From DATAPE01 sp034667525 (GTDB taxonomy: Bacteria > Actinomycetota > CADDZG01 > WHSQ01): DNA of 64,000 nt. Positions 7,827 to 16,715 of the stretch are shown in pieces. Position numbers and translations under genes: made by a program. The notes under the pieces were generated by a model. That model worked only from the letters and a program-made list of their open reading frames with translations, was not told the origin of the DNA and ran no database searches. How positions within the stretch are numbered: position 1 is the first letter of the stretch; each line of letters starts with the position of its first letter. The stretch is taken from assembly GCA_034667525.1 (NCBI GenBank), contig JAXDJO010000017.1, positions 1 to 64,000 on the forward strand, written 5' to 3'.

Positions 7827-8982
7827 ATCGTGAGGGGTGTCAAAACGCGATTCATCCTCCGACGAACGTTCCCTAGGATGCGTCGGTGCTGTTTTCCCTC
7901 CTCTATATGGTCCTCCGGGTCGTCCTTGGACTCACCCCGGCGGGTGAGGCGCGAGACCGTGAGGCCGAGATCGTGGTCCTTCGCCACCAATTAAAGATCC
8001 TGCAGCGCCAGGCCCCTCGCCCCAAGCTCTCGCGCCTCGACAAGCTCTTCCTCGCGGCCGCCTCTCGCATCCTTCCCAAGGAGCGGTGGTCGAGCTTCGT
8101 CGTCACCCCGGCGACTTTGCTCCGCTGGCATCGTGAGCTAGTCCGTCGCAAGTGGACCTACAAAGCCAAGCGAACGGGCCGCCCGCCTCTCAATCCCCAG
8201 GTGCGGGAGCTCTTGATCCTCATGGCGAAAGAGAACCCCCGCTGGGGCTACGTCAGGATCCAAGGCGAGTGCCGCAAGCTCGGCATCCGGGTGGGAGCGA
8301 GCACCATCAAGCGGCTACTTCTTCGTGAAGGGCTGGGACCTGCACCTAGAAGAGACGGTCCGAGCTGGTCTGAGTTCCTACGTTCCCAAGCGACCGGAAT
8401 CATCGCCTGTGACTTATTTACTGTCGAGACGATGTTCCTGGGAAGGTTTTACGTGCTCTTGTTCATCGAGCTCTCCACCAGAAAGCTCCATGTGATGTCT
8501 GCGACCAGCCAACCCAACGCTGAGTTCGTCACTCAGCAGGCGCGTAATCTCTTCGCCTGCCGACTCGACCAGCGGGACGAGCCGATCCGTTTCTTGATCC
8601 GTGATCACGACTGCAAATACACATCTTCCTTCGTTGAGGTCTTTAGGAGCGAAGGCGCGCAGGTTGTCCTGACACCCATCCGTGCACCGACCGCGAATGC
8701 CTTCGCCGAGCGCGTGGTGAAGACGGTTCGCTCAGAGATACTTGATTGGACGCTGATCGTTTCTCGAAAGCATCTTGATGGGGTCCTTCGAAACTACGTT
8801 TCCCACTACAACGCGGAGAGGCCTCACCGGGGACTCGAGCTAGCGGTTCCAGATAAGCCATGTACCGTCGCCCCCGTCGATGAAGTCCCCCCGATCGGGC
8901 GCCGGGACCTCTTCGGCGGGCTCATCAAGGAGTATCGAGCGGTGGCAGCATGATGAATCTTCGTTTTGGTACCCCACACGAT
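7827..8982 (+). mobile_element. Insertion sequence with integrase-type transposase
   Basis: A DDE transposase gene is bracketed by imperfect inverted repeats of about 29 bp. The left end at 7829-7857 reads CGTGAGGGGTGTCAAAACG then GATTCATC; the right end, read inward from 8980, gives CGTGTGGGGTACCAAAACG then GATTCATC. The outermost AT may also belong to the repeats. No unambiguous target duplication is visible in the flanks. The presence of both ends and an intact gene suggests the element is still whole. Confidence 0.75.
7886..8953 (+). CDS. IS transposase with integrase catalytic core
   Basis: The 355-residue product has an N-terminal helix-turn-helix region (residues 20-125), then an rve-type integrase core. 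The likely acidic triad is Asp in IIACDLFTVE (about residue 174), Asp in FLIRDHDCKYT (about 235) and Glu in TANAFAERVVKTVRSE (about 273). The terminal HYNAERPHRGLE motif is typical of integrase-core transposases related to IS481/IS3 groups. It is a single-frame gene without the programmed frameshift common in IS3. It starts at GTG 7886, with a possible internal ATG at 7907. Confidence 0.85.
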   Translation: MLFSLLYMVLRVVLGLTPAGEARDREAEIVVLRHQLKILQRQAPRPKLSRLDKLFLAAASRILPKERWSSFVVTPATLLRWHRELVRRKWTYKAKRTGRPPLNPQVRELLILMAKENPRWGYVRIQGECRKLGIRVGASTIKRLLLREGLGPAPRRDGPSWSEFLRSQATGIIACDLFTVETMFLGRFYVLLFIELSTRKLHVMSATSQPNAEFVTQQARNLFACRLDQRDEPIRFLIRDHDCKYTSSFVEVFRSEGAQVVLTPIRAPTANAFAERVVKTVRSEILDWTLIVSRKHLDGVLRNYVSHYNAERPHRGLELAVPDKPCTVAPVDEVPPIGRRDLFGGLIKEYRAVAA

Positions 8983-9136
8983 TGGCGACGTCAACTTCGC
9001 GCTTGCTTCCGCGAGCTGGCCATCGCGAGAGCACGTCAGCGAGCGCCGGGCCGCAAAGAGCGAGGGCGCTCTCAGGTTAGATGAAGTGCGGAGGGATTTC
9101 CAGGTACCGGCACGTACGTCAGTTTGTGTGAGTTGT

Positions 9137-10494
9137 CTAGGGGACGGCCCTGTAGAGCCGCCACCGGTCGGGGATCCCTTTCAGTTCGCGTGCCCCGATG
9201 TCTTCGAACGCCAAGCCTGATCCAGCAACGAGATCCTTTACGGTTTGCGAGACGAGGACCTCGGACGGGCCGGCAAGCCCGCCGACACGCGCGCCGATGT
9301 TTACGGCGATCCCTCCGATCTTCCCGTCGAGGGCTTGGATCTCACCCGTGTGGATCCCGGCCCGGATCTGTAGCCCAATCGATTCCACTGCTTGAACCAG
9401 TGCTTGCGCGCAGCGGACGGCGCGTGCCGGGCTGTCGAACGCCGTGAAGAAGCCGTCGCCAGCGGTGTCAATCTCGCGCCCTCTGTAGCGGGCCAGAAGG
9501 GCCCGAACGATGCGGTGATGCTGCTCGACGAGTTCCGTCCACCGGCGGTCGCCCAGCCGCGATGCAGTTTCCGTCAAGCCGACGATGTCTGTGAACAGGA
9601 CGGTCGTCAGGACGCGGTCGAAATCGGCTTCCTCTTCGGTCACCGACGCGAGGAACGCCTCGATCTCGCTTACTAGTGGCTCCGGGTCCTCCACCCAAAC
9701 CACCACGGCCGTCCCCGGGATTCCGGCGACCCGGCAGCCGGGGACGCGCTGGGCGAGATAGCGGGCGTGCTGTTTGCCTGTATGTCCACTCGTGCCCGCG
9801 CGATAGAAGACGAGCGTCGGCGAACTCACCGCCGACAGGATGTCCCTTACATCAGTCTCGTACCACATGCGGGTGAAAGCGGCAGCCGCGCCTGGCGTCG
9901 CCGCGAAACGCATAAATCGCGCTACCAGCGGTTGAATTCCGGGTCGCGCGGTGCGTCTTCGGGACGATCACCGAAGCCAAATTTGGCCATCTCCTCGTCG
10001 TCCCCCCAAGCTTTGACCATTTCCGCGGTCTCGCTTTCTTCCTCCTCTTCGGCCGACCCCCATGGATACCCAGCAACCCGTCGCTCGAGGATTTGCGGAT
10101 CCGTGCACACGGCGATGGTCCGTTCCGGATAGGTCGCCGCGAAGAACAACGCAGAGGGCGCCCCGCCGGTACCCCACCCGAACAGCGCGGCACGCTCCAC
10201 GCCGGCAGCGTCCATCACCGCGCGCACGTCGTCCATCCGCGCACCAATATCAGGAGGTCGCGCGAACCGGTCCGACATCCCCGTGCCGCGCTTGTCGAAC
10301 ACGAGAATTCGCATCTGTCGTGCCAACCGGTTCATGAACTGCGCGTAACGCGGCTCCTCCCAGTACACCTCCAGATGCGTGATCCAGCCGCTGATCATGA
10401 CCACCGTGACGGGACCTTCACCAAAATCCTGGTAGGCGATATAGGCGCCATCAACGGTCTGTGCCCACCGAGTCCTGGGGATCACGTCGGACAT
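9137..10494 (-). pseudogene. Alpha/beta-hydrolase-adenylate cyclase fusion split by a frameshift
   Basis: Two adjacent minus-strand frames form one protein. The 5' part (start ATG 10494, preceded by GGAG) reads as an alpha/beta hydrolase: PVTVVMISGWITHLEVYWEE, FDKRGTGMSDR and a nucleophile-elbow region FGWGTGGA in which the usual Ser is replaced. The 3' part (9137-9913) continues the hydrolase and ends in a class III nucleotidyl cyclase with VLFTDIVGLTETA and EIDTAGDGFFTAF supplying metal-binding Asp residues and NIGARVGGLA at the transition-state site. A single missing base around 9915-9925 places a TAG in frame between NRW and ARFMRFAA. In the intact family the product makes cAMP. It is a pseudogene, or a sequencing error in an otherwise sound gene. 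Confidence 0.75.
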
Positions 10495-10794
10495 CGTGCT
10501 CCGATTGGCGTGGGTGCGCAAACGAGGAAGACCCTCAAGCAAGGATGGTATGCAACAGTCCTCCGCATGGGCGCGACCAGGGAACCCATAAGTTTGTCGG
10601 GATCACGCGATTGCGCTCCGACTTGCAAGGTGAGGGTCGCCAGTTTGAATGGTCGCCCGTTCCCAAAAAGGATTGCAGGGTCACGAGCATTTAGAGCGCT
10701 ATTGACGATTCGAGCACTGATCAGTGGCGATCCTGAGTCGGATCCATCGGTATTCCCCGTCGCCGACCCTTTGGCAGGTGAGCTTCATCTGCTG

Positions 10795-11703
10795 TCAGGT
10801 CTTAGGTTCGAGCCGCACCCGGGGGACGACCTCCTTGATGAAACGTTCTAGTGTCTCCATATCCGGGACCGCGACCTGGAAATGTGAAACGCCAAAGTCC
10901 ACCAATCGTTCGACTTCCGCTATCACCTCCACGGCTGTTGGCCCCAGGTCGTAGAACGTCTGGCCCGGGTAGAAGCTGTGCTCAAAGGTGGGTTGAAATG
11001 TTGACGGGTCCGCGGGCAAGTTCACCGGAAGGCCGGCGGTAAGCACGATATCGTCGAACGAGCGGCCGATCGAATCGCAGTGGGAGCGCAGCTTGGTGTA
11101 GGGCTCTCGATAGACCCCTTCCCAGGGCGCGTCCCAGTTCCACCAGTCCGCCAGCTGCGCGGCAACTCTGAGTGCTTTCGAGCCGTTCGTGCCCACCATG
11201 ATCGGTATCGGTGGATCCGGTCGAGGCTCACAATAGGCGTTGTCGATGTGGTGGTAGGTGCCGTGATAGGTCGCTGGGGACTGCGTCCACAGCGCTTGGA
11301 TAACTTCGATCGCCTCGCCAAGCTGTGCTACTCGGACACCACCACTGGGGTAGTCATACCCGTACGCGCCATACTCCTCTGCATGCCACCCGGCACCGAT
11401 GCCGAGGATGAATCGGCCCCCACTCAAGTGCTGGAGTGTCGCCGACATCTTCGCGAGTAGAGCGGGATTGCGAAAGCTTTGGCTCAAGACTAGGTGTCCG
11501 AACCGGTAGCGCGGGAACTCAGCAGCGAGGAAAGCCACGGTGGTCCATCCCTCGAGCTGGGCCCGATCCCCAAACTGCAGGTGGTCAGAGATCCAGGCGG
11601 TCGAGAACTCTGGTGGCAGCATCTGAAGGACGCTTCGATAGTGCTCTGCACGATCAGCTCCTTGGGGGATACCAAAGTCGAGCCCAATTCCGAAATCCGC
11701 CAA
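10795..11703 (-). CDS. LLM-class F420-dependent oxidoreductase
   Basis: The 302-residue protein has the TIM-barrel pattern of luciferase-like monooxygenases: the N-terminal ISDHLQFG, the LSGGRFILGIGAGWHAEEYG segment in the middle and PPIPIMVGTNGSKALRVAA for the cofactor phosphate. In Actinomycetota most such proteins use coenzyme F420. The substrate is unknown. It starts at TTG 11703 with GAGGTGG a few bases upstream. It faces the same way as the SDR gene but is separated from it by about 130 bp, so cotranscription is uncertain. Confidence 0.85.
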   Translation of the reverse strand: MADFGIGLDFGIPQGADRAEHYRSVLQMLPPEFSTAWISDHLQFGDRAQLEGWTTVAFLAAEFPRYRFGHLVLSQSFRNPALLAKMSATLQHLSGGRFILGIGAGWHAEEYGAYGYDYPSGGVRVAQLGEAIEVIQALWTQSPATYHGTYHHIDNAYCEPRPDPPIPIMVGTNGSKALRVAAQLADWWNWDAPWEGVYREPYTKLRSHCDSIGRSFDDIVLTAGLPVNLPADPSTFQPTFEHSFYPGQTFYDLGPTAVEVIAEVERLVDFGVSHFQVAVPDMETLERFIKEVVPRVRLEPKT

Positions 11704-11837
11704 CGACCCACCTCATCTCATACAGGTGATCTTGATTACCGGCTACCTTGGGGGAGAGATTAGCTTCGGGAGGGGCGTCTGTGGCTACTCTCTCTACGCT
11801 GAGGGTTATCAACTCAGGAAGCTTTGAGCAGGAGATG

Positions 11838-12578
11838 TCAGTAGCCGCTCGTGATTCCCCCGTCGAGGCTGATGATTGCCCCCGTCATGAAGTCCGTCTC
11901 TGCAGAGTAAGCAGCGGCACGAGCGACCTCTGCTGGGGTTCCAAGACGCCGTAGCGGTGTCGCCTCCGTGAGACTCTTAATCACCTCATCGGCGTCCACG
12001 CGTCCCAAGAGGTGGTCGGTCGCGATAAAGCCGGGGGCGATGCAGTTGACGCGAACGTTGGGTGCAAGATCGAGGGCGAGTTGTTTGGTCATATTGACGA
12101 TGCCCGCCTTGGCGGCACCGTAGGCGCTGCAACCTCCCCGCACTCCGACAAGGCCAGCATCCGACGCCATCGTGACTATGACGCCGCCTGCGCGCCGTAG
12201 GGCCGGCAGTGCTGCCTGAATGCAGAAGAACGTTCCCTTCATATTGGAATCGACGATCGAATCCCAGAGCTCCGCGGACATCTCCTCGACGGGGGCCGTG
12301 CCGTAGACACCAGCGTTGGTGAAGAGGACATCGATCGCTCCGAAGGCTGCCTCCGCGACTCCAGCCACCGCCCGGCAGCCGTCTACCGTCGTGACATCAG
12401 ACGCAACCGTCGCAACACGATCGCCACCGTTCAGCACCTCGACCGCCGAGGCGAGACTCTCGGAGCGGCGGGCACCGATGACCACGCGTGATCCGCGCTC
12501 CAAGAAGAGTTGCGCCGCGGCGAGGCCGAGGCCGCGAGCTCCTCCGGTGACCACAACCACTCTGTCGACGAGATCCAC
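11838..12578 (-). CDS. Short-chain dehydrogenase/reductase
   Basis: The 246-residue classical SDR shows the NAD(P) motif TGGARGLG near residue 10, the NAG motif in LFTNAGVYG, and the catalytic Ser-Tyr-Lys with YGAAKAG (the Tyr-x-x-x-Lys). It ends DFMTGAIISLDGG as usual. A longer frame reaches 12761, but the GTG at 12578 follows GGAGG immediately and begins VDLVDRVVVVTGG, the normal SDR N-terminus, so that start was chosen. Substrate specificity cannot be read from sequence. Confidence 0.85.
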   Translation of the reverse strand: MDLVDRVVVVTGGARGLGLAAAQLFLERGSRVVIGARRSESLASAVEVLNGGDRVATVASDVTTVDGCRAVAGVAEAAFGAIDVLFTNAGVYGTAPVEEMSAELWDSIVDSNMKGTFFCIQAALPALRRAGGVIVTMASDAGLVGVRGGCSAYGAAKAGIVNMTKQLALDLAPNVRVNCIAPGFIATDHLLGRVDADEVIKSLTEATPLRRLGTPAEVARAAAYSAETDFMTGAIISLDGGITSGY

Positions 12579-12642
12579 TGACCTCCAGCTTCCTAGCCGT
12601 TGTCGACGGTCACGGGTGCTACCTCCTAGAGAGGGCAGAGTC

Positions 12643-12963
12643 TCACATCTCATTGGACTCCTTGCCGCTCCTTTTGGCACTTTGAGCTCGGCGACGCTCT
12701 GGAGCAAGCAAACTTGGCTCCAGTGAGTCAACATGTGGGTCACCGTGCGACCCGCCGCCATTTCCGTCGATCCGGATCGATTCGAGAATCCGCTCGAATG
12801 GACCCGGCTCGATGACGTGGCCGGAGCTCTCTACGATGTGTAGGGGATGAAAGGAAGGGACCGCCAGCCTCGGGACCGGTACACGGCGCCTTTCTCGCCA
12901 CGCTATGGCTGCCGCGGGATCCGCGACCTCACCCGGCTTCGTGGAGGCAGACGTTCGCCCCAC
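12643..12963 (-). pseudogene. Possible alpha/beta-hydrolase C-terminal remnant
   Basis: The minus-strand frame contains HPLHIVESSGHVIEPGPFER followed by ILESI, which looks like the C-terminal catalytic-His segment (xxxGHxxxxE) of an alpha/beta hydrolase. No N-terminal half with a nucleophile elbow precedes it within the following 500 bp, so it is a decayed fragment at best. The start codon is arbitrary. Confidence 0.35.
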
Positions 12964-13538
12964 TGCGGATCCGGAACAGTGGAACGTGCGAGCGTATCAA
13001 TGCGTTAACGAACTCGTTGCCACCTAACCGCTATAGGTGAGAAGTTGCGCCATGCGCAGGTTTACGTCGGACGGTGTGAAACAGCTTCACCTGGACGCTT
13101 CTGCTGGGGTGTCAGGGCTTACGGGGTTCTGCCGCCAACATCACGGCTAGCCTCGGGAGTGCCCTACCTGCCGATGGCCCAGACCGGCCATGCCTGTGAC
13201 TTCGACTTCACCGACTGCGTCATGCCAGACCTCGACCGGTTTCCTGGTTGTGGCACGTCTCCGATCACTATCCGCTCTGGACGGAGTTGTCGACCCGGAC
13301 GACAACCTAGCTAACGCTTCTAGAGCACTGCCCTCGCGCGAACCAGGCTTCGCGTACACCATCTCAAGCGATCTCCGACCTTGTCCGACAGCAAGACGGT
13401 CGAGCCGAGCGGAATTAGGGCCGCTCCGCTCGACCGCGAAGTTTCTGAGTCTAGGGCCGGCTCTAGGACGAACTCTCGTGGTCCATATATGCAGAGCCGG
13501 TGAGAGGCTCGCTCTCCGTCGCGCCGACCGGTTTCGCG
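12964..13538. other. 575 bp region, no gene recognised
   Basis: Short open frames in several registers exist, but none shows family resemblance, a good ribosome site or consistent codon texture. It lies between the hydrolase remnant and the end of the TolB-like gene. An inverted repeat around CTAGGGCCGGCTCTAG (about 13450-13466) is the only structure seen. Confidence 0.4.
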
Positions 13539-14555
13539 CTAATGCGCGAGTGGGTGCGTTCCCCAGTCCGTCATGTGGTCGAACGTTGGGCTGTTGGAGA
13601 TCTGCCGGATGTGCGTACCGTCTGCGTTGGCGGTCGCGATCCCCTCCTGGAAGCTGTGTGCCGCGGTCTGGGTGATCAGCAGAAAGACGAGCTTGTTCCC
13701 GTTCGGCGACCAGGTGAAATCGCCAGCGAAGGAGCGACCGTGCGTGACAAGCGGGATCTTTGCAAGACCCCTTCCGTCCGGGTGGACGACGAAGAGCGAA
13801 CCCCGGTGCTCAAAGGCAATCCTCGTTCCCTCCGGGGACCAGCTGCCGTCGTCGTCGCAGAAGCCCCAGGGAGTGATCCGGTGCAGGCCCCGCCCGTCGA
13901 GGCGGATGACGTACAGGGCAGAGTGTTTGTCGCAGCCAAACGGACCCGTCCGGGCGAAGACGAGCCTCTTGCCGCTCGGTGAGTAGTCGATGGGGAGGTC
14001 ATGGCCGCCGTGGGCGTTGGTGAGTCGCTTAAGTCCGCCGCCGTCGGAGGAGCGAATCGTGTAGACACCATTCACGCTCGGGTCGCTGTCGTTCCCCCCG
14101 TCGCAAGCGAGACGCCGACCGTTGACCGACCAGATCGTGCAGAACGTGAACACGGCCGGGTCTTGCATGGGAAGCGCCCGATACCCGCCCGTGTCTGGGT
14201 TCACGATCACGGCCGAGTAGGGGCAGCAGTCGGTCGCCCCTAGACCCGAAGCGACCGCCACTTCGCTGCCATCCGGCGACCAGTGCGGCGACTCCGCCGT
14301 GAAGCCCGGAAGGAGCCGATGCATATGGCTGCCGTCGGGGTTCGCGGTGTAGACGACGGTGTCCCCGAGAGCAGGATCATCGCGGGCGAAGACGATCTGA
14401 CCGTTCGGGCCGGGAGGCTTGGCCTGCGCAGGGGCCATGATCGCCCCCGCTGCGACCAGCGCCATAGCAAGCATGATGAGCCCCGCGACGCTCATTGCCT
14501 GTTGCACCGTTCGAAACGCTGCGACGCCTCGATGCGATTGCCTTCGTCGATCCAC
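13539..14555 (-). CDS. Exported TolB-like beta-propeller protein
   Basis: The 338-residue protein starts with a cytoplasmic basic stretch, a hydrophobic signal segment (residues 22-45) and then repeated blades with the TolB/PD40 signature: HWSPDGSEVAVAS, DYSPSGKRLVFARTG, SWSPEGTRIAFEHRG and TWSPNGNKLVFLL. Such six-blade propellers bind partner proteins or ligands outside the cytoplasm; no peptidase domain follows. GGAGG lies just before the GTG start. Several Cys in the blades suggest disulfides. Confidence 0.8.
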   Translation of the reverse strand: MDRRRQSHRGVAAFRTVQQAMSVAGLIMLAMALVAAGAIMAPAQAKPPGPNGQIVFARDDPALGDTVVYTANPDGSHMHRLLPGFTAESPHWSPDGSEVAVASGLGATDCCPYSAVIVNPDTGGYRALPMQDPAVFTFCTIWSVNGRRLACDGGNDSDPSVNGVYTIRSSDGGGLKRLTNAHGGHDLPIDYSPSGKRLVFARTGPFGCDKHSALYVIRLDGRGLHRITPWGFCDDDGSWSPEGTRIAFEHRGSLFVVHPDGRGLAKIPLVTHGRSFAGDFTWSPNGNKLVFLLITQTAAHSFQEGIATANADGTHIRQISNSPTFDHMTDWGTHPLAH

Positions 14556-14862
14556 CGTTCCTCCTCCTGCGCTCGGCTCGTCCGTTGTGGGGTGCCGCCA
14601 AAGTACACGCGTCAGTGAGGTGAGGGGTTACAAACCGAAGCCGCATTCTGCGCCTCCGTCTCGACCGGCAGTCTGCAGGCGGCGCTAGAGCGGTTGCGTG
14701 GGGGGTCCCGTCGCTGAAACTTGGCGGGGTGAGGCGTTATGAGGCGCAGACGTCACCTTCACGTCGTTCTACCGGCGTTACTTCAGCGAGACGGATCGCC
14801 TCCGAGCGGTCCTTGAGCAGGAGACGCGCCCTCCAGCGGTTCCTCATAGCTTTGACCCAGAC

Positions 14863-15498
14863 TTGCGCCGGGCGCTCGATGACCTCCCCGTGCATCAGCG
14901 CGCTGCCATTCTGCTTCATCACCTCGAGGATCGATCTGTCGCGGAGCTCTCGAATCTTTTCGGGTGCAGCGATGCAGCGATGAAGGTATGGCTACATCGG
15001 GCTCGCAACCGTCTCGCGGAGCGATTGAGCGGTTTCGACTCCACCTGGATCGGGAAGAAGGCTTTCTCCGCCGACGCCGTCGTGGCGCTTCTTCGAGAAC
15101 AAGGTTGGGATCGCTTCACCGATCCGGTGGTCGAAAACCTGCCCGTCGGTCAAAGCCGATGGGTGATCTCATTCAAGACCGGGCGCTTCCGCCTGACTAA
15201 TGATGCCGGCGAGCCACTTGACCGGGGAACCTTCCGCCTCATTGGCGATCGGGTCGTGCTGCGCTCTCGAGGGTATCCGGGGTTTGTTGAACACCGGTTG
15301 CGTTTTAACGACGACCGCCTCGAGCTGAAGCAGGTTCAGAACCGTAACCCAGTTGTTTACGGTGTCCCCGACGAGGTCTTCCAACACATCTTTTTTGGCG
15401 TCGCACCCTTTGAGCGCGTTTACCGGCGACAGCGAGGAATCCCGGCGCCCTTCCGGAGTGACGCAGCTCTGAGCCCAGCAGATATCGACACCCTGTAG
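14863..15498 (+). CDS. ECF-like sigma factor region 4 with C-terminal beta domain
   Basis: The first 60 residues form sigma region 4: LDDLPVHQRAAILLHHLEDR and GCSDAAMKVWLHRARNRLAE, a helix-turn-helix that contacts the -35 element. A further ~130 residues, rich in beta strands (RWVISFKTGRFRLTND, FRLIGDRVVLRSRGYPG), make an extra C-terminal domain I do not recognise, possibly lipocalin-like. The frame continues upstream to about 14743 (FYRRYFSETDRLRAVLEQE), so the N-terminal edge of region 2 seems joined directly to region 4, with the -10-binding part missing. Only TTG 14863 is an obvious start. Either a deleted sigma gene or an accessory regulator. Confidence 0.55.
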   Translation: MRRALDDLPVHQRAAILLHHLEDRSVAELSNLFGCSDAAMKVWLHRARNRLAERLSGFDSTWIGKKAFSADAVVALLREQGWDRFTDPVVENLPVGQSRWVISFKTGRFRLTNDAGEPLDRGTFRLIGDRVVLRSRGYPGFVEHRLRFNDDRLELKQVQNRNPVVYGVPDEVFQHIFFGVAPFERVYRRQRGIPAPFRSDAALSPADIDTL

Positions 15499-15508
15499 GC
15501 CTAACAAA

Positions 15509-15678
15509 AGTCCGACGAAAGTCCGCATGCACCTGTAATCAAGGTGTTACGCGAAGTGCCATCGATTACGCGTTTTCCCTGGTAGATGGCAGTTTGTGTA
15601 CTTGGGTGAATGTCCGTGTAACCCGGTTTTCATCTCTCGCTCGGGTGAGGTCAGGGGTTCGACTCCCCTCTGGTCCAC
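15509..15678 (+). repeat. Copy 1 of a ~170 bp repeat ending in a tRNA-3'-like sequence
   Basis: Three blocks are shared with the copy at 16315-16491. Block A (15509-15528) begins AGTCCGACGAAAGTC. Block B (15558-15600) contains GATTACGCGTTTTCCCT. Block C (15636-15678) is 43 bp and contains AGGGGTTCGACTCCCCT, a perfect T-arm, followed by CTGGTCCA, as in the 3' end of a tRNA gene. No D-arm or 5' acceptor strand precedes it, so it is not a complete tRNA. The pair flanks the VOC gene and may be attachment-site scars. Confidence 0.65.
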
Positions 15679-15838
15679 AAGACAAGAGGTTAGGCCACAC
15701 TTGACATCGTCCTCAAGAGCTTCCCCCACGGTTGAGGGACGAATGCAGAGCCGTCTAAGCTCACCCCACGCGGAAGCGGCATCCTCCGCGCCTGAGGTGT
15801 AGCGTTCCCTTGCCATGGCGCAGAAGGGGGTTTCAGAG

Positions 15839-16216
15839 ATGCTAGCCGACGCTCAGACGCACACGACGCTGCCTGTGGAGGATCTCGCTCGAGCCAAGGC
15901 CTTCTACGCGGAAAAACTCGGTTTGGAGCCGGTGTCCGAGGAGTCCGCCGGCAACTTTTATGAGACCGGCGGTACTCGATTCCTGCTCTTTCCCACCCAA
16001 GGACGTCCCAGCGGGACTCACACGCAGATGGGGTTTGCGGTCGACAACATCGAAGCCACGGTTGCCGCGTTGAAGGAGCGCGGCGTGCAGTTCGAGGAGT
16101 ACGACTTTCCCGGCTTTGACAAGCCCACGAGCATCGCTCACACCGGCCCAGTGCAGGCGGCCTGGTTCAAGGACAGTGAGGGCAACCTGTTAGGCGTTGT
16201 GCAGCTGCCCGACTAG
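15839..16216 (+). CDS. VOC (glyoxalase/bleomycin resistance-fold) protein
   Basis: This 125-residue protein has the two beta-alpha-beta modules of the vicinal oxygen chelate fold: LPVEDLARAKAFYAEKLGLE at the start and AAWFKDSEGNLLGVVQLP at the end. Single-domain members work as dimers and bind a metal between modules; the exact reaction (glyoxalase, dioxygenase, drug binding) is not predictable. The ATG at 15839 follows AGGGGG and was preferred to the one at 15815. The gene is alone between two direct repeats and is followed by a strong hairpin, so it looks like a self-contained cassette. Confidence 0.85.
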   Translation: MLADAQTHTTLPVEDLARAKAFYAEKLGLEPVSEESAGNFYETGGTRFLLFPTQGRPSGTHTQMGFAVDNIEATVAALKERGVQFEEYDFPGFDKPTSIAHTGPVQAAWFKDSEGNLLGVVQLPD

Positions 16217-16233
16217 GCCTGGTCCGGAACACG

Positions 16234-16270
16234 AATGGAAAGGAAGGGCCGCCGACGGCGGCCTTCCATT
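16234..16270 (+). terminator. Hairpin downstream of the VOC gene
   Basis: An inverted repeat runs AATGGAAAGGAAGGGCCGCC, a two-base turn, then CGGCGGCCTTCCATT, giving a long GC-rich stem beginning 18 bp after the VOC stop codon. The downstream strand lacks a long T-run (ATTAGGTT), so termination is likely but may be weak. Confidence 0.6.
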
Positions 16271-16314
16271 AGGTTGCAGGCGCGCGATCTGAACTCCGCG
16301 ATCTCTGGGGTAGG

Positions 16315-16491
16315 AGTCCGACGAAAGTCGGCATACGCTTACTAGCAAGCGGTTTCACCTGAAGCCACCGATTACGCGTTTTCCCTAGTAAATGACTATC
16401 TGTGTAACCGCGTGTACGTCTGTGAGACTCATTCCTCATTCCTCATCCCTCGCTCGGGTGAGGTCAGGGATTCGATTCCCCTCTGGTCCAC
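16315..16491 (+). repeat. Copy 2 of the ~170 bp repeat with tRNA-3'-like end
   Basis: Block A (16315-16334), block B (16364-16406, with GATTACGCGTTTTCCCT) and block C (16449-16491, T-arm AGGGATTCGATTCCCCT then CTGGTCCA) match copy 1 in order, spacing and orientation. The sequence between blocks B and C differs, with a local ATTCCTC duplication in this copy. The two base changes in the T-arm keep or only slightly weaken its pairing, consistent with two related att-like sites. Confidence 0.65.
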
Positions 16492-16715
16492 TGCCGGTTC
16501 GCTTCGTGTCGCAGCCTCGCGTTCGCGCCGGAGTACCGCAACACTGATGGATCGCCAAAGCGGGCCCCCTCGTGGCCAGTGGCGATGGCGTTGGCCGTGG
16601 CGAAGACAACAAACCGAGAAGACCGCTGGGCTGCGCACACAATGACCAGAAAGGCGAGTGCAATGATCTGGGCCTTCGCAAGCCGGTCGGCCCGCGTGAG
16701 AGGGTGGGGGCCGAC

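Noticed and set aside
13190..13675. 161-codon open frame on the plus strand
   Set aside because: It overlaps the end of the TolB-like gene on the other strand, lacks a ribosome site and has no recognisable domain.
15636..15678. A tRNA gene at the end of the repeat
   Set aside because: Only the T-arm and 3' acceptor side are present; no D-arm, anticodon arm or 5' acceptor strand can be folded upstream in either copy.
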